From positions 1-37,205 of the IMG/VR virus record IMGVR_UViG_3300042879_002976: a stretch of DNA of 37,205 bases. One strand, given 5' to 3'. Under the pieces are notes generated by a model. That model ran no database searches and was not told the origin of the DNA. It saw only the letters and a program-made list of their open reading frames with translations. Below, in pieces: positions 17,076 through 24,706 of the stretch (positions within the stretch are counted from its first letter, which is position 1; every line of letters starts with the position of its first letter). A program made the position numbers and the translations under genes. Source of the stretch: a virus.

Positions 17076-17362
17076 CGGAGGACTTCGGTGGAGGGCCGCT
17101 CGACGTCGGCATCACCGACGACGGGCAGGGAAAGTTTGTGTTCGATGAAAAGGATCACCTCGCGCTGTCCGTCACGCACCGCGGCGGCGATGGGGTCAAA
17201 CGGACGCCCCAGCGTGCGCTCAAAGGCGGGCCGGTTCATGCGGAAGTAGGCTTTGAGGTTGTCCAAGACGACGCGGCCATCCTCGCTGTCAAAGGTGCGG
17301 TAGTAGGCGTTGTTGATGCGCTGGAGCGATTTGCTGCGCTCCAGTTCTTTGTCGGTGGTCAT
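17072..17362 (-). CDS. Bbp19-like phage protein
   Basis: A 96-residue protein. YYRTFDSEDGRVVLDNLKAYF, then NRPAF, DPIAAAVRDGQREVILFIEHKL, matches the small Bbp19-type proteins that follow the portal gene in many podoviruses. Its molecular function is not established. It overlaps the portal stop by 4 bases (ATGA). Confidence 0.75.
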   Translation of the reverse strand: MTTDKELERSKSLQRINNAYYRTFDSEDGRVVLDNLKAYFRMNRPAFERTLGRPFDPIAAAVRDGQREVILFIEHKLSLPVVGDADVERPSTEVLR

Positions 17363-19047
17363 GCGGTGGCTTGGTTCATCAAACGGCCAAGGGCGCTGTC
17401 CTGCTTGACGCTACCGGCTTTGCCTGCGGCCTCGGCCATCGTGAGCATCTCTTGTTGCTGCTGCATCTGGGCCTGTGCCTGTGCGCGGGCGGCGCGGGCC
17501 TCTTCGACCTCGTCCTCCTCGGCCAGCCAGTCGGCAGGCAGTCCGTCGTTGCGGGCGGTTTCGCGGGCGATAACGTCCCACTTGAAGTTGTCCAGCACTT
17601 CGGGGCGCACTTGCGCGATGATGGCGTTGCGCTCCATTGTCCTTGCCAAGGAAAGGTTGTGCATGGCGCGGATGGCGAGCGCGACCTTGCTGACGTAGCT
17701 GACTTCCGGCTCCGGCAGCATAGGCTGTCCCATCGCGTCCATCTGAATCGCGTCCTGCGGCGGCGGCGGGAAATGGCCGTTGCGGATAAGAATCCCGAAA
17801 ACTCCGCGCAGCATGGGCGAAAGCAGTTCGGTCGTCTTGCGGGTGAACGAAGGCGAAAACTGCACCAGCTTCTCGCTGGCCCGCTCGGCCACTTCGGTCG
17901 CGGTCATGTTGGTGCGCTCCATCGAGGCGAACATGCGAAACATGTCCACATGCATGGCGGTATTGATCGCGTTGGTCTTGCGGGCCTCGCGGTCGAGTCC
18001 AATAGAATAGTCGCCCGCGGTGGCCCACTCCTGCGGCAGAGCGTTGGGCTGCGTTGGGTCGTAATAAGTGACGCCCCCAGAGCGCAAATCGACTTCCCCT
18101 TCGTGCGTAGCTGGCATGAGGAGGCGAGGGAACGCTTTGATCTCGGAGAGGGCGTCAAGCTGTTTGGCCAAAAAATTGAGTTGGCGGGCTTCGGGCAGCG
18201 CCATCCATGCCGGAGAAACTCCATAAACGCCTTGCTGACTTTTGACATGCCTGCCCGCGAAAAAAGGTTTCTCGTCGTAACCGGAGTTACGGCACACATG
18301 CTTGTTGCTCTGGTCAACGTAGACCGACGCCCAAGGCTTGTTGGGGCCGTCAGCCTTGTTGCGGTCGCGGTCGCCGTCTTCCCGCTTGTAGAGGGCATGA
18401 ACGAAGCGGTGCTTCACTGTGCCGCCCTTGCCGGTGCGCCGGATCTCGGCCAGCTTCTTCTGCATGGCGGGCGCAAGGTTGTCTTCGCCAAACTTGTCGG
18501 CGGCTTGCAGGACGGTCAGTTCCAGTTCGCGGAAGACAGTGTCAATCAGTCCCTCGTCGTTCTCGGCCAAGCTGTAGGTGCCGATGTCGAACTTGTGGAA
18601 GACAAGCGGGTGCGAGATGCCCGATTCGACGAACATGCAGTAGGTGCCGAAGACGCTGTCGTCGTAGTAGAGTTCGTGGATCTCTGTATAAAGATTGCTG
18701 GTGGCCAAAAGCAACTGGGTCATCTCGCTGCACTTGGCATACCACTGCTTGGCCTTGTCGCTCATCACGCCCTTGGGCGGTTCGTAGACAAACCACCGCG
18801 AATCCGCGGGCGTGATGTAGGCAAGTTGGCCGTTGGCCAGCGTAGCCGCGGCTTGGACGGCGGAAGTGTCGAAGAGGACGTCGTAGCGCGAGCTATCCGG
18901 CACACTGCGCTTGGCGCTGATCTCGGCTTTCCTTGGGAGAAAATATTCCGCCAACTCTTGCCAATGCGTATCCCATGAGGCCCGCTCGGAACCCAAGTCT
19001 TGGTTGCGGGCGAGAACCCAGTCAGCGAGTTGGACGTTGTCTTTCAT
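17359..19047 (-). CDS. Portal protein / head-tail connector (T7 gp8-like)
   Basis: A 562-residue protein. Family features include the N-terminal W.....YFLPRKAEI, ANGQLAYITPADSRWFVYE, GVYGVSPAWMALPEARQLN, and MTATEVAERASEKLVQFSPSF near residue 380. The last 60 residues are Gln/Ala-rich. Twelve copies form the ring through which the terminase packages DNA. The length is close to T7 gp8 (536). Its start follows directly on the stop of a 28-residue membrane peptide. Confidence 0.92.
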   Translation of the reverse strand: MKDNVQLADWVLARNQDLGSERASWDTHWQELAEYFLPRKAEISAKRSVPDSSRYDVLFDTSAVQAAATLANGQLAYITPADSRWFVYEPPKGVMSDKAKQWYAKCSEMTQLLLATSNLYTEIHELYYDDSVFGTYCMFVESGISHPLVFHKFDIGTYSLAENDEGLIDTVFRELELTVLQAADKFGEDNLAPAMQKKLAEIRRTGKGGTVKHRFVHALYKREDGDRDRNKADGPNKPWASVYVDQSNKHVCRNSGYDEKPFFAGRHVKSQQGVYGVSPAWMALPEARQLNFLAKQLDALSEIKAFPRLLMPATHEGEVDLRSGGVTYYDPTQPNALPQEWATAGDYSIGLDREARKTNAINTAMHVDMFRMFASMERTNMTATEVAERASEKLVQFSPSFTRKTTELLSPMLRGVFGILIRNGHFPPPPQDAIQMDAMGQPMLPEPEVSYVSKVALAIRAMHNLSLARTMERNAIIAQVRPEVLDNFKWDVIARETARNDGLPADWLAEEDEVEEARAARAQAQAQMQQQQEMLTMAEAAGKAGSVKQDSALGRLMNQATA

Positions 19048-19134
19048 TTACCAGAGGTCTGCATCGTGGGTTGCGGCGATGAGAAGCATGATGCCGGTGG
19101 AAACAACAGCGAGGTGGTAGACGAGCGGTTCCAT
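19048..19134 (-). CDS. Predicted 28-residue membrane peptide before the portal gene
   Basis: ATG at 19134 reads MEPLVYHLAVVSTGIMLLIAATHDADLW to TAA at 19048-19050, with one hydrophobic segment at about residues 5-22. It ends exactly where the portal ATG begins, so coupled translation is possible. Its start lies 5 bases after the stop of the upstream gene. The size and hydrophobicity are all that supports it, and no homolog comes to mind. Confidence 0.45.
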   Translation of the reverse strand: MEPLVYHLAVVSTGIMLLIAATHDADLW

Positions 19135-19138
19135 GTGC

Positions 19139-19837
19139 TTATCCAAGAAGGCTGCGTTGGCCCAAGCGGCCCGTGTTGCCCGTGGCGGGGTTGTAGCCGC
19201 CGGTTTCACCGGCCAAGAGGCTGGCCCGCGGCTTGCGCTTGCCTTGCTGGGCGCGTTTTTGCTCGGCCACTTCGCTGGCCGGAGCCTGCGGCTGCGGGAC
19301 GTCGGACGCCTTTTGGCGCTCCTGCATCTCGGCGTTGTAAGCGTCGGCGGATCTGTTGTAGGAGGCATCCATCGCGGCGTTTTCTTGGCGCACGCGCTCC
19401 TTTGCCGCCATTTCCTGCCTCCAAGCGTTGTAGTAGGTTTTGTCGGTGTCGTTGGCATTGCGCTCGCTCATCTGCCAGAAATAATCGGGCATACCCCTTT
19501 CCAGCGACCCCACCGGCTCCGGCTTGTATTTTGGCGCGTTGGGCCACTGCACCTCTTTGTTGGTGCGGGCGACCATCGACGAAGAATCTTGGATGCCCTT
19601 GGGCTTCTCGCCCAACGGCGTCGGCGCGGGGCCGCTGCTTCGGGCGTCTTCCGCGGCCAGCATTTCGCTGGTCTGTTTGCGGTTTTTGGTGACCCGATCC
19701 CGCATCATGGACTCGGCTTGGTTGGCCTGCACTTGGAGCATGGCACGGGCCTTCCACGCCTCGTTGACCGCGGTGGCCTTTTGGCGCTGCGGGCTACGAT
19801 ATCCCGTAGCCTGTGATCCGGTTGGAATCAGCGCCAT
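19139..19837 (-). CDS. Charged, low-complexity phage protein with GGY..NPATG...LLG tail
   Basis: A 232-residue hydrophilic protein, rich in Gln, Ala, Lys and Glu, with predicted helices and a central KETQ/SER region. The last 30 residues (LLAGETGGYNPATG ... SLLG) strongly resemble the tail of the next upstream protein. It lies between the terminase and portal groups, a place where T7-like phages carry small poorly understood virion or packaging proteins. No catalytic motif is seen. It lies 3 bases after the stop of its upstream neighbour. Confidence 0.7.
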   Translation of the reverse strand: MALIPTGSQATGYRSPQRQKATAVNEAWKARAMLQVQANQAESMMRDRVTKNRKQTSEMLAAEDARSSGPAPTPLGEKPKGIQDSSSMVARTNKEVQWPNAPKYKPEPVGSLERGMPDYFWQMSERNANDTDKTYYNAWRQEMAAKERVRQENAAMDASYNRSADAYNAEMQERQKASDVPQPQAPASEVAEQKRAQQGKRKPRASLLAGETGGYNPATGNTGRLGQRSLLG

Positions 19838-19840
19838 AAG

Positions 19841-20137
19841 TTACCCCAAAAGACTGCTGCCCGTGGCTGGATTGCTGTAGCCGCCGGTTTCCCCGCCTTT
19901 AACCGTGCGAAGAAAACCTTCGCGCCGCGCTGCCTTTTCGCGTTCCGCGCCAGACGCCTCGTTAAAGGCGGTCATGTCGCGCTCTTGCGGAGGTGGCGGC
20001 GGCTTGATCTCCGGCATCTTGGGCATCTCCGGCATCTTGAACTGGGGCATGGGCGGTGGAGTTCCGCCTCCCCCGCCCATGCCTCCGAAATGGCAGCGGC
20101 AGATGAGGTCAATCTTGGACGAGTTGTAGAAGCGCAT
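19841..20137 (-). CDS. Gly/Pro-rich phage protein with GGY..NPATG..LLG tail
   Basis: A 98-residue protein. After an initial MRFYNSSKID segment it reads MGGGGG, then a Pro/Met-rich repeat (PEMPKMPEIKPPPPP), then a charged region and the tail GGETGGYSNPATGSSLLG. Small phage proteins with a Gly/Pro start and a TLLG- or SLLG-type end are common near portal genes of podoviruses. The start is uncertain. An internal ATG at 20080 matches the usual MGG opening, but its GGAGG is only one base away from the ATG; the ATG at 20137 overlaps the upstream gene by 29 bases and has no clear ribosome site. Confidence 0.65.
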   Translation of the reverse strand: MRFYNSSKIDLICRCHFGGMGGGGGTPPPMPQFKMPEMPKMPEIKPPPPPQERDMTAFNEASGAEREKAARREGFLRTVKGGETGGYSNPATGSSLLG

Positions 20138-20498
20138 ATTTTTGGATGAGTTTGTCGGTCGAAAAGAAAGTCAGCGGATGGCCACTCCTCTCCCATGCGA
20201 TGAGCGGAAGATAAAAGGGGATGTGGCGCAATAGTTTTTTGACTAAACCCTGCAAGCCTTGGTCGTCGGCCAAGGCGAAAGCGTAGACATACCATGCGTC
20301 CCAGTCCTTGCGCTGGAAGCCGCACCAGACGTCGTTGATCATCTCCTGCGGTGCGGCACTGCACACCGGCCTCGCCATCATCACATACTCCGGCGTGCTA
20401 AAAAAACAGCCATGCGAGAGGTGCGCGAGCATGTCTTCCTCAAACGTCCGCGGGGAATCCGCGGTGTAGAGCATCTTGCACTTTTCGATCGGCGTCAT
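20109..20498 (-). CDS. Hypothetical phage protein beside the large terminase
   Basis: A 129-residue protein with MLAHLSHGCFFSTPEYVMMARPV, VWCGFQRKDWDAWYVYAFALADD and LLRHIPFYLPLIAWER. The Cys/Trp-rich middle is compact and well folded in appearance. Proteins of this kind are often found next to terL in T7-like and related phages and have no assigned function. It is coupled to terL by a 4-base overlap. A copy of the dispersed 12-bp element falls inside its coding region (GLVKK). Confidence 0.7.
   Translation of the reverse strand: MTPIEKCKMLYTADSPRTFEEDMLAHLSHGCFFSTPEYVMMARPVCSAAPQEMINDVWCGFQRKDWDAWYVYAFALADDQGLQGLVKKLLRHIPFYLPLIAWERSGHPLTFFSTDKLIQKYALLQLVQD
20237..20250 (-). repeat. Dispersed element copy inside a coding region
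   Basis: Minus strand GGGTTTAGTCAAAA, translated as GLVK within the protein upstream of the Gly/Pro-rich gene, about 100 bases ahead of that gene's start. The 12-base core is exact. Confidence 0.65.
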
Positions 20499-22036
20499 CG
20501 TCGCACGATTGTCCGGCGGTTGAAGTCCAAGTCGCGGATGCCGGTCGTGACCACGGTCGGACGCGGCTTGGCAAAGCCGGTCTTGAGCATCCCTGCCATC
20601 TCGGCCTCGGCTATCATGCGGAGCGCATCCGCGGCGTGACTGGCCCAGTTGTGGACAGGCTCGTTGACCACAATGCCGGTCGCGCTCGACCGCTTGTAGG
20701 CGTAGTTGGCCAAGGCATCGAGGCCACGCTCGCAGGCAGGCAGGCGGAACGAGAACCGCGGGAACATTTGCAGGCAGGCGTTGATCCCGATCCAGATGTC
20801 ATGCGTCCTTGGCAGCACGCGCACGTTGGCCAGTCCGGCCTCGGTATACACTTGGGCGTCAGCCTTGCCGCTGGTGCGAGTCGCCGCGGCATCGTGTGGC
20901 AGGAAATGCGCTCCGTAGCTGTAGCCCTTGGCCAGCATGTGACCGACGCGCTGGACAGGCGTCATGTCCAGATCCATGTCGCAGTCGATCACGCGGATCT
21001 CGTTGCCGCCGATCACTTGGAAATACCAGACGACGGTGTTGACTGGCGAACCCAGATCCCACGCGGTATGCACCAAGGTCGAATTGTCGGTCTTGAACGC
21101 ACTGATCGCGCCGCTGGCTCGCAGCTTGTCGAGTTCGCCCGCGTAGATCGCGCCCTCGACCGGCGACTTGAAACACTCGTCGAGTGTGGTGGGGAACTCG
21201 CGGAAGATGAAGAGGCCCAAGTCGCGGGACTGCCGGTCATACCAGAGGCGTTGCTGGTCACTAAAAGTGTGGCCCGTTTGTGACTGCATCTGGTCAAGGT
21301 ATTGACTGATTGCTGGACTGATCGTGGCAGGATCGCCGTCGAGCCGGTAGGTCGGATCGTTATACCAAGGGAAAAAAACGACCCTCCAGTCCTTGTCCGT
21401 CTTTTGTTCTTCGGGGGTTTCCATCGACGCTTTGACCAAATCCCACAAGTGGCCTCCCCTGCCCCCCTTCCATGTCGTCTCCACAAGGACGGTGCCGTGT
21501 TCCGCGGACGGAATGGCTCCGGTGAGGATTTCCTCGGAACGCCGCGGGTCGTCCAAGGCAAAGGTTCCCCACTCGGAGATATGCAGAAATTGGTTGGTTC
21601 CACCGCGGGCGCGTAGGCCCGCGAAAATCGCGCTGGGCGCGTCCTTAAACGCTTGCACCTCAAAGATGCTGCCACTGTCGCGTATGATGCTGATGTCGGC
21701 CTTGAGTTCCGGTGCCATGTATTCGTAGGCAACCTTGCAGATGGTCGAGAGCTTGCGCTCCGCGTCGGCAGCGGTCTGATCGACGATGCTGACCTGTGCG
21801 CCCGCGTTGAAGAACGCCAAGTCAGCCAGCAGCAGATCGATGCATGTGGACATGCCCAAACGGCGGGCCTTGAGAATGATAATGCGCTTGAGTTTGCGCC
21901 GGAACACCATGTCGAAAACCTTGGCCTGCTCGGCCCGCGGCTCAAACTTCACCACCCGCCCGTCGTCGGCCCGCTTGATCGAATACAAGTTCGACAAGCG
22001 CCAGACGGGGTCACTCAATAACAACGGTTTGTCCAT
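20495..22036 (-). CDS. terL: Terminase large subunit
   Basis: A 513-residue protein from ATG at 22036; further upstream the frame overlaps the small terminase too far. The ATPase half has ARRLGMST at about residues 55-63 as a variant Walker A, with FLHISEWG near 150 as Walker B. The nuclease half has AWDLGSPVNTVVW (the first acidic ligand), VIDCDMDLDMT and HDAAATRTSGK. It translocates DNA into the capsid and cuts it. It overlaps the small subunit by 26 bases. Whether the ends are made by cos cutting or by headful or direct-repeat packaging cannot be told from the protein alone. Confidence 0.93.
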   Translation of the reverse strand: MDKPLLLSDPVWRLSNLYSIKRADDGRVVKFEPRAEQAKVFDMVFRRKLKRIIILKARRLGMSTCIDLLLADLAFFNAGAQVSIVDQTAADAERKLSTICKVAYEYMAPELKADISIIRDSGSIFEVQAFKDAPSAIFAGLRARGGTNQFLHISEWGTFALDDPRRSEEILTGAIPSAEHGTVLVETTWKGGRGGHLWDLVKASMETPEEQKTDKDWRVVFFPWYNDPTYRLDGDPATISPAISQYLDQMQSQTGHTFSDQQRLWYDRQSRDLGLFIFREFPTTLDECFKSPVEGAIYAGELDKLRASGAISAFKTDNSTLVHTAWDLGSPVNTVVWYFQVIGGNEIRVIDCDMDLDMTPVQRVGHMLAKGYSYGAHFLPHDAAATRTSGKADAQVYTEAGLANVRVLPRTHDIWIGINACLQMFPRFSFRLPACERGLDALANYAYKRSSATGIVVNEPVHNWASHAADALRMIAEAEMAGMLKTGFAKPRPTVVTTGIRDLDFNRRTIVRR

Positions 22037-22433
22037 CGCGGATTCTGGCGACCAGTGAGTCGGCGGCGCGTTGTCCAATGTCATGCTCGACCTTGTCCGG
22101 TGCGGCCAGTCCAAGCAGCTTGACCAGTTGTGTCTGGGCGCTGACCGCCACGTTGATCTCTTTCATATCCTCGGCCAGATCGATGAACCGCTCGTAGCGC
22201 GTCTTGGCCTTGGCCCGATCCAAATCAAGGTCGTCCTTGTTGGAGTCTTTGATGCGCTGGTTGGCGTCGGCAATATACCGCCGCGCCGTTCGCTCCGAAG
22301 CACCGTAGACGCTGTCACAAATGGCCACGATCTCTGAAGCGGGCTTGCCGCGAAGAAGCAACCGCTCCACCTCGCGGATGCGCCGTTCCAACTCCACATC
22401 ATCAGTGCGGTCGCCGCGGGGTGTTTCAGCCAT
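22011..22433 (-). CDS. terS: Terminase small subunit (probable)
   Basis: A 140-residue protein from ATG at 22433, which overlaps the HNH stop (TGATG). The N-terminal part LRGKPASEIVAICDSVYGASERTARRYIADANQRI is a helix-turn-helix suited to recognising the packaging site. It is followed by a coiled, charged region (RYERFIDLAEDMKEINVAVSAQTQLVKLLGLAAPDKVE), the usual oligomerisation region of TerS. The assignment rests on this layout and on its position just before terL. Confidence 0.82.
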   Translation of the reverse strand: MAETPRGDRTDDVELERRIREVERLLLRGKPASEIVAICDSVYGASERTARRYIADANQRIKDSNKDDLDLDRAKAKTRYERFIDLAEDMKEINVAVSAQTQLVKLLGLAAPDKVEHDIGQRAADSLVARIRDGQTVVIE

Positions 22434-22909
22434 CACGCTGCCCTCAATTCCAAATGCGCTTGCACATGATGCACGCGGCACAGCCAACGCACCTCCAGCG
22501 GCTTGTTGTAATCGTCATGGTGGGCCTCGGCCACGTTTCCGCACACTTCGCATCCACGTTTAGCCAAAACGCCTTTTTTGACCGCGTAACCCACCAGCCT
22601 ATGCGCCAAATACTTTTCCGGCTTGGACTGGCGGTATGCCCGTTGCTTTTCCGTTAGCTTCCGTCGGTTCTCGGCATTGGTTCTCCAGCGCCGCTCCGCG
22701 GCCAATTCCATTGCCTTCTTTTCGGGGATGCTGCGGTAAACCCGTTGTAGCTCACGCTTTCTGGCCTTGGCTTCCGGTTTTGCATGATTCGCTCGGCTTC
22801 TCGCGTTGCAACACGGCTTGCAAGTGTTGACACGCCCGTCGCGTAACTGCCGGTTGATATAAAAGTCGTCCAGCGGCTTGGTGATTCCACATTTTTTGCA
22901 GGTCTTCAT
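22433..22909 (-). CDS. HNH endonuclease, terminase-linked
   Basis: A 158-residue protein. The N-terminus carries a CKKCG...C..CC zinc-binding cluster (residues 4-34), the middle is strongly basic, and the C-terminus has CEVCG, EAHHDDY and CRVHH (about 119-148), an HNH/treble-clef arrangement. HNH proteins next to terminases can be needed for end formation during packaging in other phages, so a packaging role is reasonable; a homing origin is the alternative. A variant of the dispersed element ends 5 bases ahead of the start codon and there is no clear Shine-Dalgarno. Confidence 0.85.
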   Translation of the reverse strand: MKTCKKCGITKPLDDFYINRQLRDGRVNTCKPCCNARSRANHAKPEAKARKRELQRVYRSIPEKKAMELAAERRWRTNAENRRKLTEKQRAYRQSKPEKYLAHRLVGYAVKKGVLAKRGCEVCGNVAEAHHDDYNKPLEVRWLCRVHHVQAHLELRAA

Positions 22910-22914
22910 AAATG

Positions 22915-22928
22915 TTTTGACTGCTACC
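22915..22928 (-). repeat. Dispersed element variant ahead of the terminase-linked HNH gene
   Basis: Minus strand GGTAGCAGTCAAAA, 5 bases before the start codon; the AGTCAAAA half is conserved and the GGTTT half is not. Confidence 0.5.
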
Positions 22929-22943
22929 TTTTTACTCTGTTGG

Positions 22944-23288
22944 TCAAACTAAAACATTGACCGCGTTTTGACTAACCCGCTCTATCTTATTCGTCTCGCT
23001 TGCGCTCGCCTCAACTATGGTTGGTTGTGCGCTGTTCAGTCGTGCGTAGTCTATGCTGGCCTCCTTTAATTCCATCTCGCGGCAGATGTCCGCGTAAGCG
23101 CGGTCAGCGGCCATGCGTTCCAAGCGCAGCCTGTGACATTGCTCGCGGGCTTTGCGTAGCTCGCGTTCCAGCTTCCGCGCAAACTCCGCGCTGACTTTGC
23201 CAGTGCTGCACTCAAAGCGTTTCTTCAGCTTGCTGATCGAACTAAACGTCGTCACTTGGGCGTCGGTTTCGGGCGTGTCGCCTACCAT
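22944..23288 (-). CDS. Coiled-coil hypothetical phage protein
   Basis: A 114-residue protein from ATG at 23288. It opens MVGDTPETDAQ and then forms a long charged helix (FARKLERELRKAREQCHRLRLERMAADRAYADICREMELKEASIDYARL). Small phage proteins of this design are usually annotated without function. It overlaps the PD-(D/E)XK gene by 7 bases. The last codons contain a variant of the dispersed element. Confidence 0.65.
   Translation of the reverse strand: MVGDTPETDAQVTTFSSISKLKKRFECSTGKVSAEFARKLERELRKAREQCHRLRLERMAADRAYADICREMELKEASIDYARLNSAQPTIVEASASETNKIERVSQNAVNVLV
22966..22978 (-). repeat. Dispersed element variant at the end of the coiled-coil gene
   Basis: Minus strand GGGTTAGTCAAAA, with one base missing from the T run, translated as RVSQN in the last codons of that gene, 56 bases ahead of the HNH start. 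Confidence 0.5.
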
Positions 23289-23713
23289 GTGTGTTCGATG
23301 ACGCTGAAGTCGTCCTGCGGCAAGCAACAGCATGGCTCGACATCGTTGGGGTCGTTGCGGTCGGTGCGCCCGCCCATTTCAATGCGGTAAGCCATTGGGG
23401 TCTTTAGACGGTGCGCGTAGATGCCGTCCGACAACCCAAAAACCACATAAGCCGGAAGGTTGGTGTCGGCGGCGAATTGCATAAGCGCGGACACTCGGCC
23501 CAACGAGAGCCAAAGGTGTGGGTATTGTCGCAGCGAGATTGTGTGTCTCGCTTTGATTTCCACCCACGCCCTTGGCGTCCCGTTACGAAAGGCCAAAAAG
23601 TCCACCTTGTAAAACGTGGGAGTCTTTTGCAGATCCCAGCCCCACTTGGCGGCGACGACAGCGGCGACATTGGCCTCGCGCTCGACGTCGTTGGCTTGTT
23701 CGTATTTGACCAT
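23282..23713 (-). CDS. PD-(D/E)XK-type nuclease-like protein
   Basis: A 143-residue protein. KVDFLAFRNGTPRAWVEIKAR supplies Asp38, Glu52 and Lys54, the core D...ExK of the restriction-nuclease fold. An N-terminal helix (ANVAAVVAAKWGWDL) comes before it, as in many small resolvase- or Vsr-like members, and LFG/YVVFGLSDG with a beta strand comes after. It probably cuts or repairs DNA during replication; the substrate is unknown. It lies 2 bases after the SSB-tail gene. Confidence 0.75.
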   Translation of the reverse strand: MVKYEQANDVEREANVAAVVAAKWGWDLQKTPTFYKVDFLAFRNGTPRAWVEIKARHTISLRQYPHLWLSLGRVSALMQFAADTNLPAYVVFGLSDGIYAHRLKTPMAYRIEMGGRTDRNDPNDVEPCCCLPQDDFSVIEHTW

Positions 23714-23715
23714 GA

Positions 23716-23982
23716 TCAGAAGGGAATGTCGTCGTCCGGTGCGTCAGTAATCCGCGGTGTCTCCACCTTCGGTGCGTTGTAGTTGCTGCCCTTCTCCTTG
23801 GGTTGCCACGGCGGGCCAAACTTCAGCGAGAGGAAATCCTTCCCGCTTTTGCTGGTTTGCTCCCAGATGCTGATCTCGTAGTCGCGGCCTTCGATTTTAA
23901 CGGGGCCGCTCCACTTGGGCGCTTTGGGGTTGTCGCTTTGGCGCGGGAATGCCGCTCCTCGGTTGTCGTCGTTGTATTGCAT
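23716..23982 (-). CDS. Possible ssDNA-binding protein with SSB-type acidic tail
   Basis: An 88-residue protein. The body, KAPKWSGPVKIEGRDYEISIWEQ and GKDFLSLKF, is a short beta-barrel-like pattern resembling DUF736-type phage proteins. The last six residues are DDDIPF, the acidic tail by which SSB proteins recruit partner enzymes. It sits in the recombination block with recT and nucleases, where a phage SSB would be expected. The assignment is an inference from the tail and context. Confidence 0.65.
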   Translation of the reverse strand: MQYNDDNRGAAFPRQSDNPKAPKWSGPVKIEGRDYEISIWEQTSKSGKDFLSLKFGPPWQPKEKGSNYNAPKVETPRITDAPDDDIPF

Positions 23983-24185
23983 GGTGTTGGTGTTGTGTTG
24001 ATGTCGAGCGTCCCGTTGGGGAGCGCCCAGATTTGTTCGGATCGGAAATGCACAAACGCGCCGTCGCGTTCCATGACCACCGTCCAGATGTCGTTGGCCA
24101 GATTGCTCTCGCGGCTAACGATGATCGCCCAGCCGTAGCCAATGGGCGTCGAGACGGGGAACGGGCGTGCGAGTTCCAGCATCAT
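23823..24185 (-). CDS. Small hypothetical protein overlapping the SSB-tail gene
   Basis: A 120-residue frame. The first 60 residues (LELARPFPVSTPIGYGWAIIVSRESN ... IWTVVMERDGAFVHFRSEQIWALPNGT) look like a genuine small beta-rich protein of a kind seen in phages. The rest is Thr/Ser/Lys-rich low complexity that overlaps the next gene by 160 bases in another frame. Its start ATG-ATG overlaps the stop of the upstream gene. Either the extension is real, or a base has been lost and the gene should end earlier. The N-terminal half is the supported part. Confidence 0.5.
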   Translation of the reverse strand: MMLELARPFPVSTPIGYGWAIIVSRESNLANDIWTVVMERDGAFVHFRSEQIWALPNGTLDINTTPTPCNTTTTTEERHSRAKATTPKRPSGAAPLKSKAATTRSASGSKPAKAGRISSR

Positions 24186-24469
24186 GGGAAAGATGTGACG
24201 GCGCTGGGCTTCGCCATATTTGCGTATTGCGTCGTGTGCCGCATACGCACGCCGTCAAAGGGTGCGGAGCGCAGACGCTGGGCCACGGCTGCGCCCCTCG
24301 GATGAGCGTCGGTAAGACCCTTGTCCCTTCCCGCTCCTCCTAAAGAGTTCCGGCGGGTCGCGGATAGCGCAATACCGCGACGGCCCCCACACAATGCTGT
24401 CCCACCCTCCCCCAATGAGGTGGTGGCCAGATATGAGTTGGCGCAGCCTGTTCCGCCGGAAAGTTTCAT
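24182..24469 (-). CDS. Hypothetical protein, weakly supported
   Basis: A 95-residue frame that begins in a 4-base overlap with the upstream gene and ends in one with the downstream gene, so it fits the operon. The composition (Gly/Ala/Arg/Ser, no clear hydrophobic core) is not convincing. A copy of the dispersed 12-bp element ends 10 bases before the start. No other frame in this stretch is better. It may be a real but disordered protein, or an open stretch carried by the coupling. Confidence 0.4.
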   Translation of the reverse strand: MKLSGGTGCANSYLATTSLGEGGTALCGGRRGIALSATRRNSLGGAGRDKGLTDAHPRGAAVAQRLRSAPFDGVRMRHTTQYANMAKPSAVTSFP

Positions 24470-24672
24470 CGTCTCTTGGTTTTGACTAAACCTCTGCGAA
24501 AGTATTGCGGATTGCGCTCCATCCACGCGACGACTTCGCCGGTATTGCCGACGTCCTCGGCGCGAAAGGCGTTGTCGGAAACGAGATAGCAATGCTCTGC
24601 GAGAATGTTCATCACCGTAATCTCGTCATCGTGCAGGACGTTCTGGATGTAGGACTCCAGCGTGTTGGGCAT
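24466..24672 (-). CDS. Small hypothetical acidic protein
   Basis: A 68-residue protein: ESYIQNVLHDDEITVMNILAEHCYLVSDNAFRAEDVGNTGEVVAWMERNPQYFRRG. It has a compact helical look with an amphipathic first half. Not recognised. Its last codons read through the dispersed element (GLVKT). It lies in the replication block, 34 bases after an 86-residue ORF. Confidence 0.6.
   Translation of the reverse strand: MPNTLESYIQNVLHDDEITVMNILAEHCYLVSDNAFRAEDVGNTGEVVAWMERNPQYFRRGLVKTKRR
24480..24492 (-). repeat. Dispersed element copy at a gene junction in the replication block
   Basis: Minus strand GGTTTAGTCAAAA, within the last codons of the 68-residue ORF and 10 bases before the next start. The 12-base core is exact. 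Confidence 0.65.
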
Positions 24673-24706
24673 GTGGCGATTTTATGGGTGTGGTCAAATG
24701 GTTTCA

